The notes: generated from the sequence alone by a model not told the origin. A DNA stretch of 62,500 bases from Rhizobiaceae bacterium (GCA_905339215.1 CAJPFN010000042.1:1-62500), one strand, 5' to 3'. Positions 1-6,819 are shown, counted from the stretch's first letter. Numbers and translations: made by a program.

Positions 1-50
1 AGGCTCGTTCGGTCGGAGCCGGAACGGGCACGAGCAGTATGTCTGGACAT
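1..50 (-). CDS. Probable ArdC-like antirestriction protein, N-terminal fragment (runs off left edge)
   Basis: Reading leftward from an ATG at 50, the frame gives MSRHTARARSGSDRTSL and then leaves the window. A GGAG-type ribosome site lies about eight bases upstream of the ATG. A Ser/Arg/Thr-rich start followed by a ‘..SLY-E-T..I’ type segment is common at the N-terminus of DUF1738/ArdC antirestriction proteins of alphaproteobacterial mobile elements, which protect incoming DNA from restriction. Only 16-17 residues are visible, so the family call is inference from this start and from the mobile-element context (AbiE pair and integrase nearby). It could be any unrelated short start. Confidence 0.33.
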   Translation of the reverse strand, partial: MSRHTARARSGSDRTS

Positions 51-441
51 CGCGGGTCTCCGCGACGGGCGCCGGGAGCCTCTTTCCCGACCCTCAACCC
101 GTCACGGCAAACCCGGTCCGCACTCTCACTCTTTTCAGGGACCAGACGGTCGCAAACTGGGGCCGATTTGGTGGCAATGGGCTACAACGCAGCGCTTCCG
201 TCTCGTTGCGGGGGCGCCCGAAACTGATAGGGCCGACTTCCTTGGGTCGAGCAGGGGCGTTGCGGGGTTCCCCCGCTCGAAGGGGTGCCGGAAAACCGCC
301 TCGGGCGGGTTGCAGGCAGGGGAGGGCTTTCCCCCCATATGGGCGGCCCCCAGGAGTCGATTTGTTTCAGGTTTCCAGGAGGGGTGTTTTGTGATAAAAC
401 CTCTGCTAGTTTTTGGAAGAGCAGAGGAATTATCGCCGATC
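51..441. other. Intergenic leader region with short palindromes
   Basis: No convincing gene was found in these roughly 390 bases, although one forward frame stays open through them into the AbiEi gene. The DNA has several short dyads: the perfect palindrome CCCATATGGG at 334-343, CCGCC/GGCGG arms around 297-308, and a GGGGA/TCCCC pair around 320-335. These may form a structured leader or operator between the divergent leftward gene and the rightward AbiEi gene. An AGGAGGGG stretch at 377-384 is a good ribosome site for an in-frame GTG at 391, an alternative start for AbiEi. Confidence 0.35.
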
Positions 442-1062
442 ATGCCGCCCACAAGCGCCCAGCGAACCCGCGCGCTCGACCTTCTGAAAGCCCGGGGAAT
501 GCTCAGGCTGAAGGATTTCGTCGCCGAGGGAATCGGGCCGGAAACGCTGGCCCGTCTCGTGCGGGAGGGGGTGGTCGTGCGCCCGGCACGGGGCCTTTAC
601 CAGCTTTCCGACACACAAGTCGAGGCCGCCCATGCGCTGGCCGAGGCAGCCGTCCTGGTTCCCAAGGGCATTGTTTGTCTGACCTCGGCGCTTCAGTTCC
701 ACGAACTGACGCTGCAGATGCCGTCCGCCATATGGATGGCCATCGATCGCACTGCTTGGCGACCAAGGATCGACTATCCGCGCATCCGTTTTGTGCGCTT
801 TGCAGGGCAGGCGCTGACGGAGGGGGTTGTGCGGCATCGCATTGAGGGCGTCGAAGTTCCCATCACCGAGCCCGCAAGGACGATCGTCGACTGCTTCCGT
901 TATCGCGCGAAAGTCGGGCTCGACGTGGCAATGGAGGGGCTGCGCGAAGGCCTTCACCGTCGCCGCTGCACACCCGATGAACTCTGGCGCCATGCACGAA
1001 AAGCACGGGTCTGGTCGGTGATGCGCCCCTACGTCGAAGCGATGGTGTCCGATGCCGCGTGA
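442..1062 (+). CDS. Type IV toxin-antitoxin system AbiEi-family antitoxin
   Basis: This 206-residue protein has the layout of AbiEi-type antitoxins. Residues 1-60 form an N-terminal winged-helix segment (RALDLLKARGMLRLKDF, then VRPARGLYQL), and a C-terminal domain contains the ARTIVDCFRYR stretch typical of the family. AbiEi proteins counter the AbiEii nucleotidyltransferase toxin and repress their own operon through the winged helix. The next gene overlaps it by 11 bases and encodes the matching toxin, which makes the assignment firm. I took ATG 442 because family members begin near MPPTSAQR. GTG 391, with an AGGAGG box at 377-382, is a credible longer start adding 17 residues. The pair lies in a mobile-element region. 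Confidence 0.85.
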   Translation: MPPTSAQRTRALDLLKARGMLRLKDFVAEGIGPETLARLVREGVVVRPARGLYQLSDTQVEAAHALAEAAVLVPKGIVCLTSALQFHELTLQMPSAIWMAIDRTAWRPRIDYPRIRFVRFAGQALTEGVVRHRIEGVEVPITEPARTIVDCFRYRAKVGLDVAMEGLREGLHRRRCTPDELWRHARKARVWSVMRPYVEAMVSDAA

Positions 1063-1972
1063 GCCCCGCAACATCGGCGCCTCGGTCCGGGCGCGTCTCC
1101 TCGATCGTGCGCGCGCCGAGCGGTCGGACTTTCAAATTCTGCTGACGCGGTATGCGCTCGAGCGCCTGCTCTACCGGCTGAGTGTATCGCGTCATCGTGA
1201 CCGTTTCATCCTGAAGGGCGCGATGCTCTTCGTGACTTGGGTAACTGACCCATTCCGGCCGACCCGCGACCTGGATCTGCTTGGCCACGGCGACAACGAC
1301 GCCGAGGCCATTGCCGAAACCTTCCGGGCCATTTGTGCGCAGCCGGTCGCCGATGACGGTGTGACGTTTGATGTCGTAGCGTTGACGGCGGCGCCGATCC
1401 GCGAGGAGGTGGAATATGGTGGCGTGCGTGTCCGCACGACGGCAACCATCGCCGGGGCGCGTATTTCGATCCAGGTCGACATTGGTTTTGGCGACGCCAT
1501 TACGCCTGCGGCTGTCGAGATCGACTATCCCGTCCTGCTGGACGCCCCGGCGCCGCATCTTCGGGCCTATCCCGTCGAAACGGTAGTAGCCGAGAAATAC
1601 GAAGCTCTGGTTACGCTCGGCGTGGCCAATAGCAGGCTCAAGGATTTCTATGATCTCAGGGTGATTTCCCGAACATTCGAGCTTCGCCAGGCCGCCCTTG
1701 TCGAGGCCGTTCAGCGGACCTTCGAACGACGCGGAACGACCCTTCCGTCCGATATACCGGTTGGCCTGACCGATGAATTCGCGGAGGCATGGGCCGCTCA
1801 ATGGCGCGCCTTCCTCAGCCGCGATCGGATGGCGGCAGCACCAGGTGCTTTCGCCGTTACCATCTCCGATCTTCGCGTCTTCTTGATGCCGCTGGTCGTC
1901 GGATTGAAGGAAGAACGAATTTGGTCGCCGAGCGGGCCGTGGTCGCCGGGAGCAGCAATCGATGAGGCATAG
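1052..1972 (+). CDS. AbiEii-family nucleotidyltransferase toxin
   Basis: The 306-residue protein belongs to the AbiEii/MenA-like nucleotidyltransferases, which are toxins that act in abortive phage infection or plasmid maintenance. The KG of LKGAMLF (residues 55-56) is the start of the nucleotide-binding strand. TRDLDLLG (71-78) carries the paired acidic residues D73 and D75, and QVDIGFGD (141-148) carries the third acidic residue. The family signature EKYEAL (181-186) followed by SRLKDFYDL (194-202) is complete. Start and stop are intact, so the toxin is probably active. It overlaps the antitoxin by 11 bases, implying translational coupling. The cellular target of this member cannot be read from sequence. 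Confidence 0.88.
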   Translation: MPREPRNIGASVRARLLDRARAERSDFQILLTRYALERLLYRLSVSRHRDRFILKGAMLFVTWVTDPFRPTRDLDLLGHGDNDAEAIAETFRAICAQPVADDGVTFDVVALTAAPIREEVEYGGVRVRTTATIAGARISIQVDIGFGDAITPAAVEIDYPVLLDAPAPHLRAYPVETVVAEKYEALVTLGVANSRLKDFYDLRVISRTFELRQAALVEAVQRTFERRGTTLPSDIPVGLTDEFAEAWAAQWRAFLSRDRMAAAPGAFAVTISDLRVFLMPLVVGLKEERIWSPSGPWSPGAAIDEA

Positions 1973-2049
1973 CCGGAAGACAAATTACTCCATCCCGAGT
2001 GCTGAAATTGATGAAGAAAAGAGCCGTGATTGCGGTCTCGGGGGGAAGC

Positions 2050-2318
2050 ATGGATAATAAGCACTTTTATCGCGTGGGCAGCCATTCAGGCGCCTGGGAC
2101 GATCTGCCTACAGACCCCGATGAACTGGACTCCCTGATCTATAGTGCTCGAAAGCACATCGAGCCATGGCTCTCCGCTGTTTTCCAAGCCGAGCACCTCA
2201 ATCTGCTGCTTGGCAGTGGGCTCACCACCGCGGTCGGTTACATCGCGGGTGTAGGGGGGCACCGGGATGGCCAAGGTAACATTTGGCACGACGTATGACG
2301 CCGCCAGGCGCGTCCAGC
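2050..2318 (+). pseudogene. SIR2-like protein remnant, frameshifted and truncated
   Basis: ATG 2050 follows a GGGGGAAGC ribosome site and opens a frame with ..EHLNLLLGSGLTTAVG.., resembling the N-terminal nucleotide-binding loop of SIR2-domain proteins found in HerA-SIR2 and related anti-phage systems. Reading breaks at a run of six G at 2254-2259. Dropping one G restores a sensible continuation (GTGMAKVTFGTTYDA) in the next frame. Homology-like sequence then stops near 2318 at a junction with oppositely oriented fragments. SIR2 defence proteins are several hundred residues long, so almost the whole gene is missing. The family assignment rests on a short motif only. Confidence 0.5.
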
Positions 2319-2359
2319 TTGGTCGTAGACCAATCCAAGATTTCATCAACCGCTTTCAT
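2300..2359 (-). pseudogene. Possible N-terminal scrap of an AAA-type ATPase gene
   Basis: On the minus strand an ATG at 2359, preceded by a GGAG box, gives MKAVDEILDWSTTKLDA before the sequence becomes the antisense of the SIR2-like remnant. ‘EIL-WS..L..W..DALRR’ starts are common in defence-associated AAA or helicase-like ATPases. The match ends right where the opposing remnant begins, as expected for a deletion junction. This rests on fewer than 20 residues and is a weak call. The full frame continues to a stop at 2222 without further recognisable sequence. Confidence 0.22.
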
Positions 2360-2386
2360 TACAGATTCTCCAGTTTTGACGTTCTT

Positions 2387-2545
2387 TCAATCTCTGAGCA
2401 TAGGATAAGTGAATACTTCTACAATCTGAGCGCAATCGGCGTCGGTCAACAGCCTCGCCACGGCGAGCAGGGCATCCCGGACGGCTTGCTCAAAGGCCAA
2501 GAACTCTGACTCAAAGGCGTCATGGAACTCGACATCCCACGGCAT
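2387..2545 (-). pseudogene. RelE/ParE-family (HigB-like) toxin, truncated
   Basis: The minus-strand frame from ATG 2545 reads MPWDVEFHDAFESEFLAF followed by EQAVRDALLAVARLL. This matches the start of phage-derived Gp49-like/HigB RelE-fold toxins (M-P-W-x-V-E-F, then a helix with ‘Q-ALL..A-LL’). After about 33 residues the sequence departs from the family and stops at residue 52, while intact members have about 100-120 residues and a C-terminal beta-sheet with catalytic residues. It is therefore almost certainly inactive. It follows the two DNA-binding genes with a 16-base gap and reads in their direction. Confidence 0.42.
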
Positions 2546-2561
2546 CTATATGGTTTCTGGG

Positions 2562-2861
2562 CTATGTTTGCTCAATTGGGGGTATGGTTACTTCGACCGG
2601 CGCTGCCGTCGTCACGCGCCGGCAAGAAGCCGCCCACGCATCCAGATCGTCGACCGCATAACGAACGTAACGACCGAACTTATAGAAGATCGGGCCACCG
2701 CCGAGCGAGCGGTAGCATTCTAGTGTATGGGCTTCCAAGGCGAGATACCGGGCGGCAGCTTCGGTATCGACAAAGCGGACGGGGCCGGCTTCCTTCACGA
2801 AGACGGCGCGCTTGAGAAGATCGGCCGAAGGCCAGCGGCTTTGCGAATTACTGCTACGCAT
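2562..2861 (-). CDS. AlpA/excisionase-like helix-turn-helix protein (second copy)
   Basis: A 99-residue protein. Residues about 30-80 (FVDTEAAARYLALEAHTLEC.. then KFGRYVRYAVDDLDAWA) form the MerR-like winged helix used by AlpA/Xis-type factors: an initial helix-turn-helix, a ‘GGGP-FYKFG-YVRY’ wing and a closing ‘DLDAW’ helix. Such proteins in integrative elements usually direct integrase toward excision or activate transfer genes. It overlaps the preceding homologue by eight bases (2854-2861) and follows the integrase in the same operon. The two proteins share the fold but differ strongly in sequence, so this is not a recent duplication. Confidence 0.72.
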   Translation of the reverse strand: MRSSNSQSRWPSADLLKRAVFVKEAGPVRFVDTEAAARYLALEAHTLECYRSLGGGPIFYKFGRYVRYAVDDLDAWAASCRRVTTAAPVEVTIPPIEQT

Positions 2862-3141
2862 TGCGGTTCTCCTTGCTCACTTGGATTTCCTCTGAGGTCG
2901 AGGTGAAGCTACGGGAATCTACCCATGCGTCGAGTTCTTCCATCCGATAGAGTACGGTCCCGCCGACCCTGCGGTAGGTTGCGCCGCCGCCGGAGCGTAG
3001 CTTCTCCAGTGTGCGATCGGACCGGTTGAGGTAAAGCGCCGCTTGGTGCGTGCGCAGCCATTTGGAGCCGAGCGCGATGGCGGGCTCGGCTGTCTTTTCG
3101 GACCACGCCCGGGGTGTAGGTTGGGATTTGAAGGCATTCAT
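2854..3141 (-). CDS. AlpA/excisionase-like helix-turn-helix protein (first copy)
   Basis: A 95-residue protein. Residues 25-75 (GSKWLRTHQAALYLNRSDRT.., wing GGATYRRVGGTVLYRMEELD, then AWVDSR) match the small MerR-like helix-turn-helix family of recombination directionality factors and AlpA regulators. Its ATG overlaps the integrase stop in an ATGA arrangement (3138-3141), so it is translationally coupled to the integrase. It is a likely directionality factor or repressor for the element, although which of the two HTH proteins does this cannot be told from sequence. Confidence 0.72.
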   Translation of the reverse strand: MNAFKSQPTPRAWSEKTAEPAIALGSKWLRTHQAALYLNRSDRTLEKLRSGGGATYRRVGGTVLYRMEELDAWVDSRSFTSTSEEIQVSKENRNA

Positions 3142-4547
3142 TCTGCGGTCTCCGCGCTGACGGTCCCACGCCGCGTTCCTGGTGGAACGGTGCGGTTGTC
3201 GCCCTTCCGGTGACGGAAGGGTCGGTAGTTTCCGACCTTGGTGCGGGATTTGTACTTCCCATCTTCGAGACCGGCCGGCGGGCCGGACGGGCTGGTTTCC
3301 CTAACCGGCTCAGGGGCGACGGTCGGCGTCGCTTCAATCATCTCCGGCTCCTGCACGTCGACTATGGGTGCGTTTGGCGTCACGACCGATCGGCGACGCG
3401 CAGCGACCACGTCGGCTGCGGACCGAACCGGGTCATCCTCGTTGTGGATGTAGCGCATGAACATGGCGACAGTCTTATGGGCCGTCAGCGCCATGCCGAC
3501 CTTCAACGGCACGCCGGAATTGGCGATGTCCGTGGCGGCGCGATGCCGGATACCGTGGGTGCCGACGTGGGGGACCCCGGCGCGCACCAGCACCCGCCGC
3601 CAACCATGATGATAAGTGTTCTCCGTCATCGGTTTGGAGGGATCAAAGATGGAAGGGCAGACGAACGGCGAATCCTCGAAGCGCGGCGCTTCGGTCAGGA
3701 GACGATAGGCTTCATCGCTAAGCGGCTTCGTGATGCCGCCGGTTTTGCTGTCCGGCCAGGTGACGCGGCGCTGCTCTAAATCGATCCAGTCCCACTCAAG
3801 GGACAGCACCTCTGACATGCGGGCGGCGAACTCGAATTGCAGACGGATCGCCAGCGTCAGGAAGGGATGCTCAAGTCCTTCCCGGTCCGCTGCGTCGAGG
3901 TAGGTGAACAGCTTGCGCAGCTCGTCGTCGGTAATGAACCGCGTCGATCCCTTCTCGGCATATTTTTGGACATGGCGGCAGGGGTTGGACCCGTCGGGGC
4001 GATAGCCCCAGATCTCGGAGAGATTGAACATCTTGCGGAGGCAAGCGAGGGTCCGGTTCGCGATGACCGGTCGATCCGACATCGCGGTCATCAGGCCGGA
4101 GATGTCGGCCCGCGTTACCTCATGAACCTTCATCCGGCCAAGCCGGGGAACGATGTGGATCTTGATGTTGAGTTCGTTGCCCGCAACCGTGCTCGGCTTG
4201 TTGTGCAGCTTGGAATAGTCCTCAATGAACTTGTCGCAGAGCCGCTTCATGGTCGGGGCTGCGCGCGCCGCTGACTTCTCGGCGCTCGGATCATTGCCCT
4301 GACGGACATCGGCCAACCAATCCTGGGCGATCTTTCTCGCCTGCTCGACGGTCAGTTCGCCGAAGCGTCCGATGGCAGGCTTGCGGCGAACACCGGAGTT
4401 GGTCTGATATTGGAGCATGAAGGTCTTCCGCCCCGCGGGCGTGACTTTCAGCATGAATCCCGGTACGAGCGTATCGCGGAGTTCGTAATCGCGGTCCTTC
4501 GGGGTTGCGGCATCCACCGCGGTCTTGGTGAGCTTGATTTTGGCCAT
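3138..4547 (-). CDS. int: Tyrosine-type site-specific integrase
   Basis: The 469-residue protein is a phage/island integrase. An N-terminal arm-binding domain (about 1-90, starting MAKIKLTKTAVDAA with the SGVRRKPAIGRFGELTVEQA segment of the P4-like DUF4102 fold) is followed by a SAM-like core-binding domain (about 95-195) and a catalytic domain. The catalytic set looks complete: R243 in AARMSEVLSLEW, K268 in DSKTG, H331 and R334 in HGIRHRAATD, H357 in TAHKT, and Y366 in MRYIH. An unusual, basic, Pro-rich tail of about 90 residues follows the tyrosine. The gene begins beside a tRNA-derived direct repeat (4766-4789), the expected place for an integrase. It probably acts on that site and could also serve the integrase-less segment to the right. 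Confidence 0.9.
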   Translation of the reverse strand: MAKIKLTKTAVDAATPKDRDYELRDTLVPGFMLKVTPAGRKTFMLQYQTNSGVRRKPAIGRFGELTVEQARKIAQDWLADVRQGNDPSAEKSAARAAPTMKRLCDKFIEDYSKLHNKPSTVAGNELNIKIHIVPRLGRMKVHEVTRADISGLMTAMSDRPVIANRTLACLRKMFNLSEIWGYRPDGSNPCRHVQKYAEKGSTRFITDDELRKLFTYLDAADREGLEHPFLTLAIRLQFEFAARMSEVLSLEWDWIDLEQRRVTWPDSKTGGITKPLSDEAYRLLTEAPRFEDSPFVCPSIFDPSKPMTENTYHHGWRRVLVRAGVPHVGTHGIRHRAATDIANSGVPLKVGMALTAHKTVAMFMRYIHNEDDPVRSAADVVAARRRSVVTPNAPIVDVQEPEMIEATPTVAPEPVRETSPSGPPAGLEDGKYKSRTKVGNYRPFRHRKGDNRTVPPGTRRGTVSAETAE

Positions 4548-4701
4548 CTATCGTCTCCAAACCTCAGAATTCTAGGAGCCGAATAGGGGCATTCAGGCAG
4601 ACGGCTCCCGGTCATTGCCGAAAGCTATGGAGAAGATTGAAAACCCCACGATGCAAGATAAGTCTTTGATCGTAGTGGGTTTTCGCATTCTTACTTGCGT
4701 T

Positions 4702-4786
4702 CGGCGAGGTTTAGCATAGACGCTTCAGGCCGGCTCAAAATCGAGTTCCGCAAGGAGTGCTGGTTCGATCCCGGCATGGGGCACCA
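4702..4786 (+). other. Degenerate tRNA-Leu-like segment (3' half)
   Basis: The end of this stretch folds as the 3' part of a tRNA. GCTGG (4759-4763) pairs with CCGGC (4771-4775) around the T-loop TTCGATC, followed by ATGGGGC, a discriminator A and CCA at 4784-4786. Upstream there is a GACGC D-arm-like piece, a CTCAAAA anticodon-like loop and a long variable region, which suggests leucine (CAA). The 5' acceptor strand that should pair with ATGGGGC is missing and the anticodon stem does not pair, so this is not a functional gene. I read it as a recombined attachment-site copy. Confidence 0.4.
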
Positions 4787-4789
4787 CGA
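4766..4789 (+). repeat. Left 24-bp direct repeat (att site, tRNA 3' end)
   Basis: Twenty-four bases beginning CGATCCCGGCATGGGG and ending CCACGA are identical to 7550-7573. The repeat starts inside the T-loop of the tRNA-like sequence and extends three bases past CCA, the usual shape of an integrase core site in a tRNA gene. Distance between copies is 2784 bp. Base 4765/7549 and base 4790/7574 differ, which sets the limits. Confidence 0.82.
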
Positions 4790-5068
4790 CAACCTATGGT
4801 TGTGTCCTGTTAAATTTTTGCTAACAAAATCAATGGGTTAAAATCTCTGCAACCTCATAATTTAGGGGTAGCAAATACCATTTTACGGTATTTTTTGCGG
4901 TATCGCATCCGGATGCCGCAAAAACCAAAAATACTTCAGTCAATTCAAATACTTGATTCAATTAATAGAATTCTCGTCCGATCCGTGCCTGTTCGATTCC
5001 CACGGCGGTAATCGAACCAGCACAAGTGTCTGTCCGATAGTGCGGGCACGGCCAAGCAAGCGGGCTCT

Positions 5069-5839
5069 TCAAGCTCGCTCCTTCAACTCCGGAACCAAAG
5101 ACTCGATGAAGCTACTAACGTGTTCGAATATTTTCGCTGCCTGCGACTCGTCGTAGGACACTTTGTTATGGCTAACGTGGTTGCGCCAACCATCCTTGAA
5201 ATACCTGAATTCAGATACTGCCTCCGACAAGAATTGGAGGCGCTCAGATTTCGGCATTCCGGCAGGGAGCGCCTTCCCTTGATCGCTAATTGCTTTCGCT
5301 ATCTGATCGAGAACGTTCTGCCAGTTTTGAACCTCGTAGACTACCCCAACATCCGCCGCTAGCGCGCCAATCCCGTACTCCAAGGCCCGCATGCAATGGA
5401 AAGCGCTAGCGGTGTTCATTCCAACGGCAAAGCAGTTTCCGGCGTGGTGCAGTTCTTGTGCCGCCTTCGGGAAGGCCGCCCGCGCGCCCTCTGAAAGAGC
5501 ATCCTCCTTATTGTGGTATTTCGCGCGGTGGGAAGGAATATGAAGGAAGAGGCGTTCTTTCAATTCGGCTTCAACGCTAATCCATATCATATCTAGTTCG
5601 CCGCTGCTCTTCGGCGGCTTACGCTCCTTCGCCTCTATCAACATAACGGAGGTCTTCAGGTCGATATCCGTGCACCACTTTTTTAGTCGCGCCAGCGCTT
5701 GTGCCATCCTTTCCAACTCTTCGGGGGTTAATGCGCGTCCATCATCACCACTGTCGGGCTCCGCAAAATAGACCGCAGCAAGCGCATCGACAAACTCTGC
5801 CGACACCCGCCAAAGAGAGTCCATCTCAAGCCTTTGCAT
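5069..5839 (-). CDS. HEPN-like protein of unknown function (island cargo)
   Basis: I do not recognise a named family over the full 256 residues. The C-terminal half looks like a HEPN helical bundle: residues 130-165 (HHAGNCFAVGMNTASAFHCM.. RALEYGIGAL) resemble the first HEPN helices, and residues 219-224 read R-N-H-V-S-H, the R-N-x3-H catalytic signature of HEPN ribonucleases, followed by a final helix (ESQAAKIFEHVSSFIESL). The N-terminal 100 residues are helical and charged. There is no signal peptide, so it is cytosolic. HEPN proteins often act as RNases in toxin-antitoxin and phage-defence modules; a role here is inference from motif and island context. ATG 5824 is an alternative start. 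A second R-N-x3-H protein lies upstream on the same strand. Confidence 0.6.
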   Translation of the reverse strand: MQRLEMDSLWRVSAEFVDALAAVYFAEPDSGDDGRALTPEELERMAQALARLKKWCTDIDLKTSVMLIEAKERKPPKSSGELDMIWISVEAELKERLFLHIPSHRAKYHNKEDALSEGARAAFPKAAQELHHAGNCFAVGMNTASAFHCMRALEYGIGALAADVGVVYEVQNWQNVLDQIAKAISDQGKALPAGMPKSERLQFLSEAVSEFRYFKDGWRNHVSHNKVSYDESQAAKIFEHVSSFIESLVPELKERA

Positions 5840-6137
5840 GTCCCATTGGCCCCCAAGTCGCCACGGGAGTGCCTCGGGGCGCCTTTGGGTGCGCTTCCAG
5901 CCCGTGAGGGATCTTATACTGCATTGTTCATAATCCCTGGGTACGTCAAGTACAATATTAGGTTAGTATTCCTAATTATATATGTGACATAGCCGTTCTG
6001 CTGATACCGATCTGGACGATAGGTCGGCCCGTCAGGGATAGGAATATTCCTTGGCCAAGACAAAAAAGACGAAGAGATCGAGGTGACGCCGGATATGGTA
6101 GAGGTGGCGCTTGGTTTGTTTGGCGACTATCGCGCTC
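5840..6137. other. AT-rich spacer with inverted repeat ATTAGG-N8-CCTAAT
   Basis: This spacer between the two HEPN-like genes is clearly AT-richer than flanking DNA. It contains a perfect inverted repeat (ATTAGG at 5957-5962, CCTAAT at 5971-5976) next to TATATATG, which may be a promoter or operator for the leftward gene ending at 5069. A short rightward frame from GTG 6083 overlaps the end of the next gene and looks like chance or a scrap. Confidence 0.35.
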
Positions 6138-6677
6138 TCACGAATGACGATCTACGGAAAACCACCCGCGCCGCTTTTTGCGAAATGGCTGCAATATCGC
6201 GTCGAGGGTCTCCCATGTTCTCTGGTCGAAATCGTGAATGCGCCGCGCTAGATGAACTAGATCGTCCACTGATACCACGATGAAGTCGAGAACCGGGTTT
6301 CCCTTCTTGTCGACTGTAGCGGAGTAGCGGGCGCGCTCGTTTGTGTTGATGTTATAGAACCAAGGATCGTGCACGACGCGATTGCGCTGATCAGACAATC
6401 CGTAGGACGATTGAAGAAGCCCTTCAACTTTCTTGGTGGCCGCGTCTGGTGCCCCCAAACTGGAAAGCAACCCCTGTATTGCGGTCATCCTGGGTCTTAA
6501 GCCCATCATTTGTGCGGTGACTGACGCCGAAAGGGGAGGATCAGCCTGTAGCAGCTCCCAAATCGCCTCATCGGCGGTACGTTCAAGGCGCGCCCAGTTT
6601 GAAGCGACAAGACCGATAGCAGCGTAGTGAGGGTCGCCCTCTGGGATTACGCGAAATTGGCTGAGAGGATCACTCAT
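6138..6677 (-). CDS. HEPN-like protein of unknown function, second (island cargo)
   Basis: Starting at ATG 6677 the product has 179 residues (MSDPLSQFRVIPEGDPHYAA..). The N-terminal part (GLVASNWARLERTADEAIW) is a long amphipathic helix, and residues 98-103 read R-N-R-V-V-H inside LSDQRNRVVHDPW, an R-N-x3-H motif as in HEPN-type RNases. The longer frame up to 6815 has low-complexity sequence upstream of this Met, so I reject that extension. Its start codon shares bases with the start of the rightward small ORF at 6676. No known family name was recognised. Location in an att-bounded segment with another R-N-x3-H protein suggests a shared defence or toxin role, which is inference. Confidence 0.6.
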   Translation of the reverse strand: MSDPLSQFRVIPEGDPHYAAIGLVASNWARLERTADEAIWELLQADPPLSASVTAQMMGLRPRMTAIQGLLSSLGAPDAATKKVEGLLQSSYGLSDQRNRVVHDPWFYNINTNERARYSATVDKKGNPVLDFIVVSVDDLVHLARRIHDFDQRTWETLDAILQPFRKKRRGWFSVDRHS

Positions 6678-6819
6678 GGCAGAACCTAATCGCGAGGAAG
6701 TGGAAAGGTGGCGCGACAGTGCGTTACGCCGTGCGCTCACAACCCCACCGAAGCCTAAACAGGAATCGGTGAAGCGGAAAGAGAAGACCAATCTGAAAAA
6801 GCAGACGCCCGCCAAGTGA
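6676..6819 (+). CDS. Small basic protein of unknown function (47 aa)
   Basis: This short frame encodes MAEPNREEVERWRDSALRRA followed by LTTPPKPKQESVKRK and a Lys-rich end. The ‘E-RWRD-ALRRAL-TPPKPK’ pattern occurs in small conserved hypothetical proteins of alphaproteobacteria. A GAGAGG ribosome site at 6663-6668 sits eight bases before the ATG. The ATG overlaps the start of the leftward HEPN-like gene within CATG (6675-6678), so the two genes diverge from the same four bases and each ribosome site lies inside the other's coding sequence. It was too short to stand out in ordinary gene calling. Confidence 0.55.
   Translation: MAEPNREEVERWRDSALRRALTTPPKPKQESVKRKEKTNLKKQTPAK

Larger units (their letters stand above)
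4548..5068. other. Attachment-site region, AT-rich, no gene
   Basis: These 520 bases carry no gene but dense recombination-type sequence. An interrupted inverted repeat (GAAAACCC 4639-4646 with GGGTTTTC 4677-4684) precedes a tRNA-like stretch. AAATACC-N7-GGTATTT occupies 4873-4893 and overlaps the 13-mer TTACGGTATTTTT (4883-4895), which recurs at 7508-7520 beside the other direct repeat, and TTAGGGG (4862-4868) recurs inverted at 7521-7527. These shared motifs look like integrase arm-binding sites. GTGCTGGTTCGAT (4757-4769) reappears as its reverse complement at 5011-5023, and GTTCGAT recurs at 4991-4997, so more than one tRNA T-arm fragment is present. Confidence 0.5.

Noticed and set aside
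310-441. Upstream extension of AbiEi to the earliest in-frame start
   Set aside because: The added residues are not family-like. GTG 391 has a good ribosome site and is kept as an alternative, but the family start fits ATG 442.
4702-4786. A functional tRNA-Leu gene
   Set aside because: The T-arm and CCA end fit, but there is no 5' strand to pair with ATGGGGC and the anticodon stem does not form.
6083-6283. Short forward frame between the two HEPN-like genes
   Set aside because: It overlaps the 3' end of the leftward gene, starts with GTG and loses any sensible composition after about 30 residues. No family is recognisable.
6678-6815. N-terminal extension of the second HEPN-like protein to 6815
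   Set aside because: The extra residues are antisense to the small basic ORF and look like chance; homologue-like sequence begins at MSDPLSQF.
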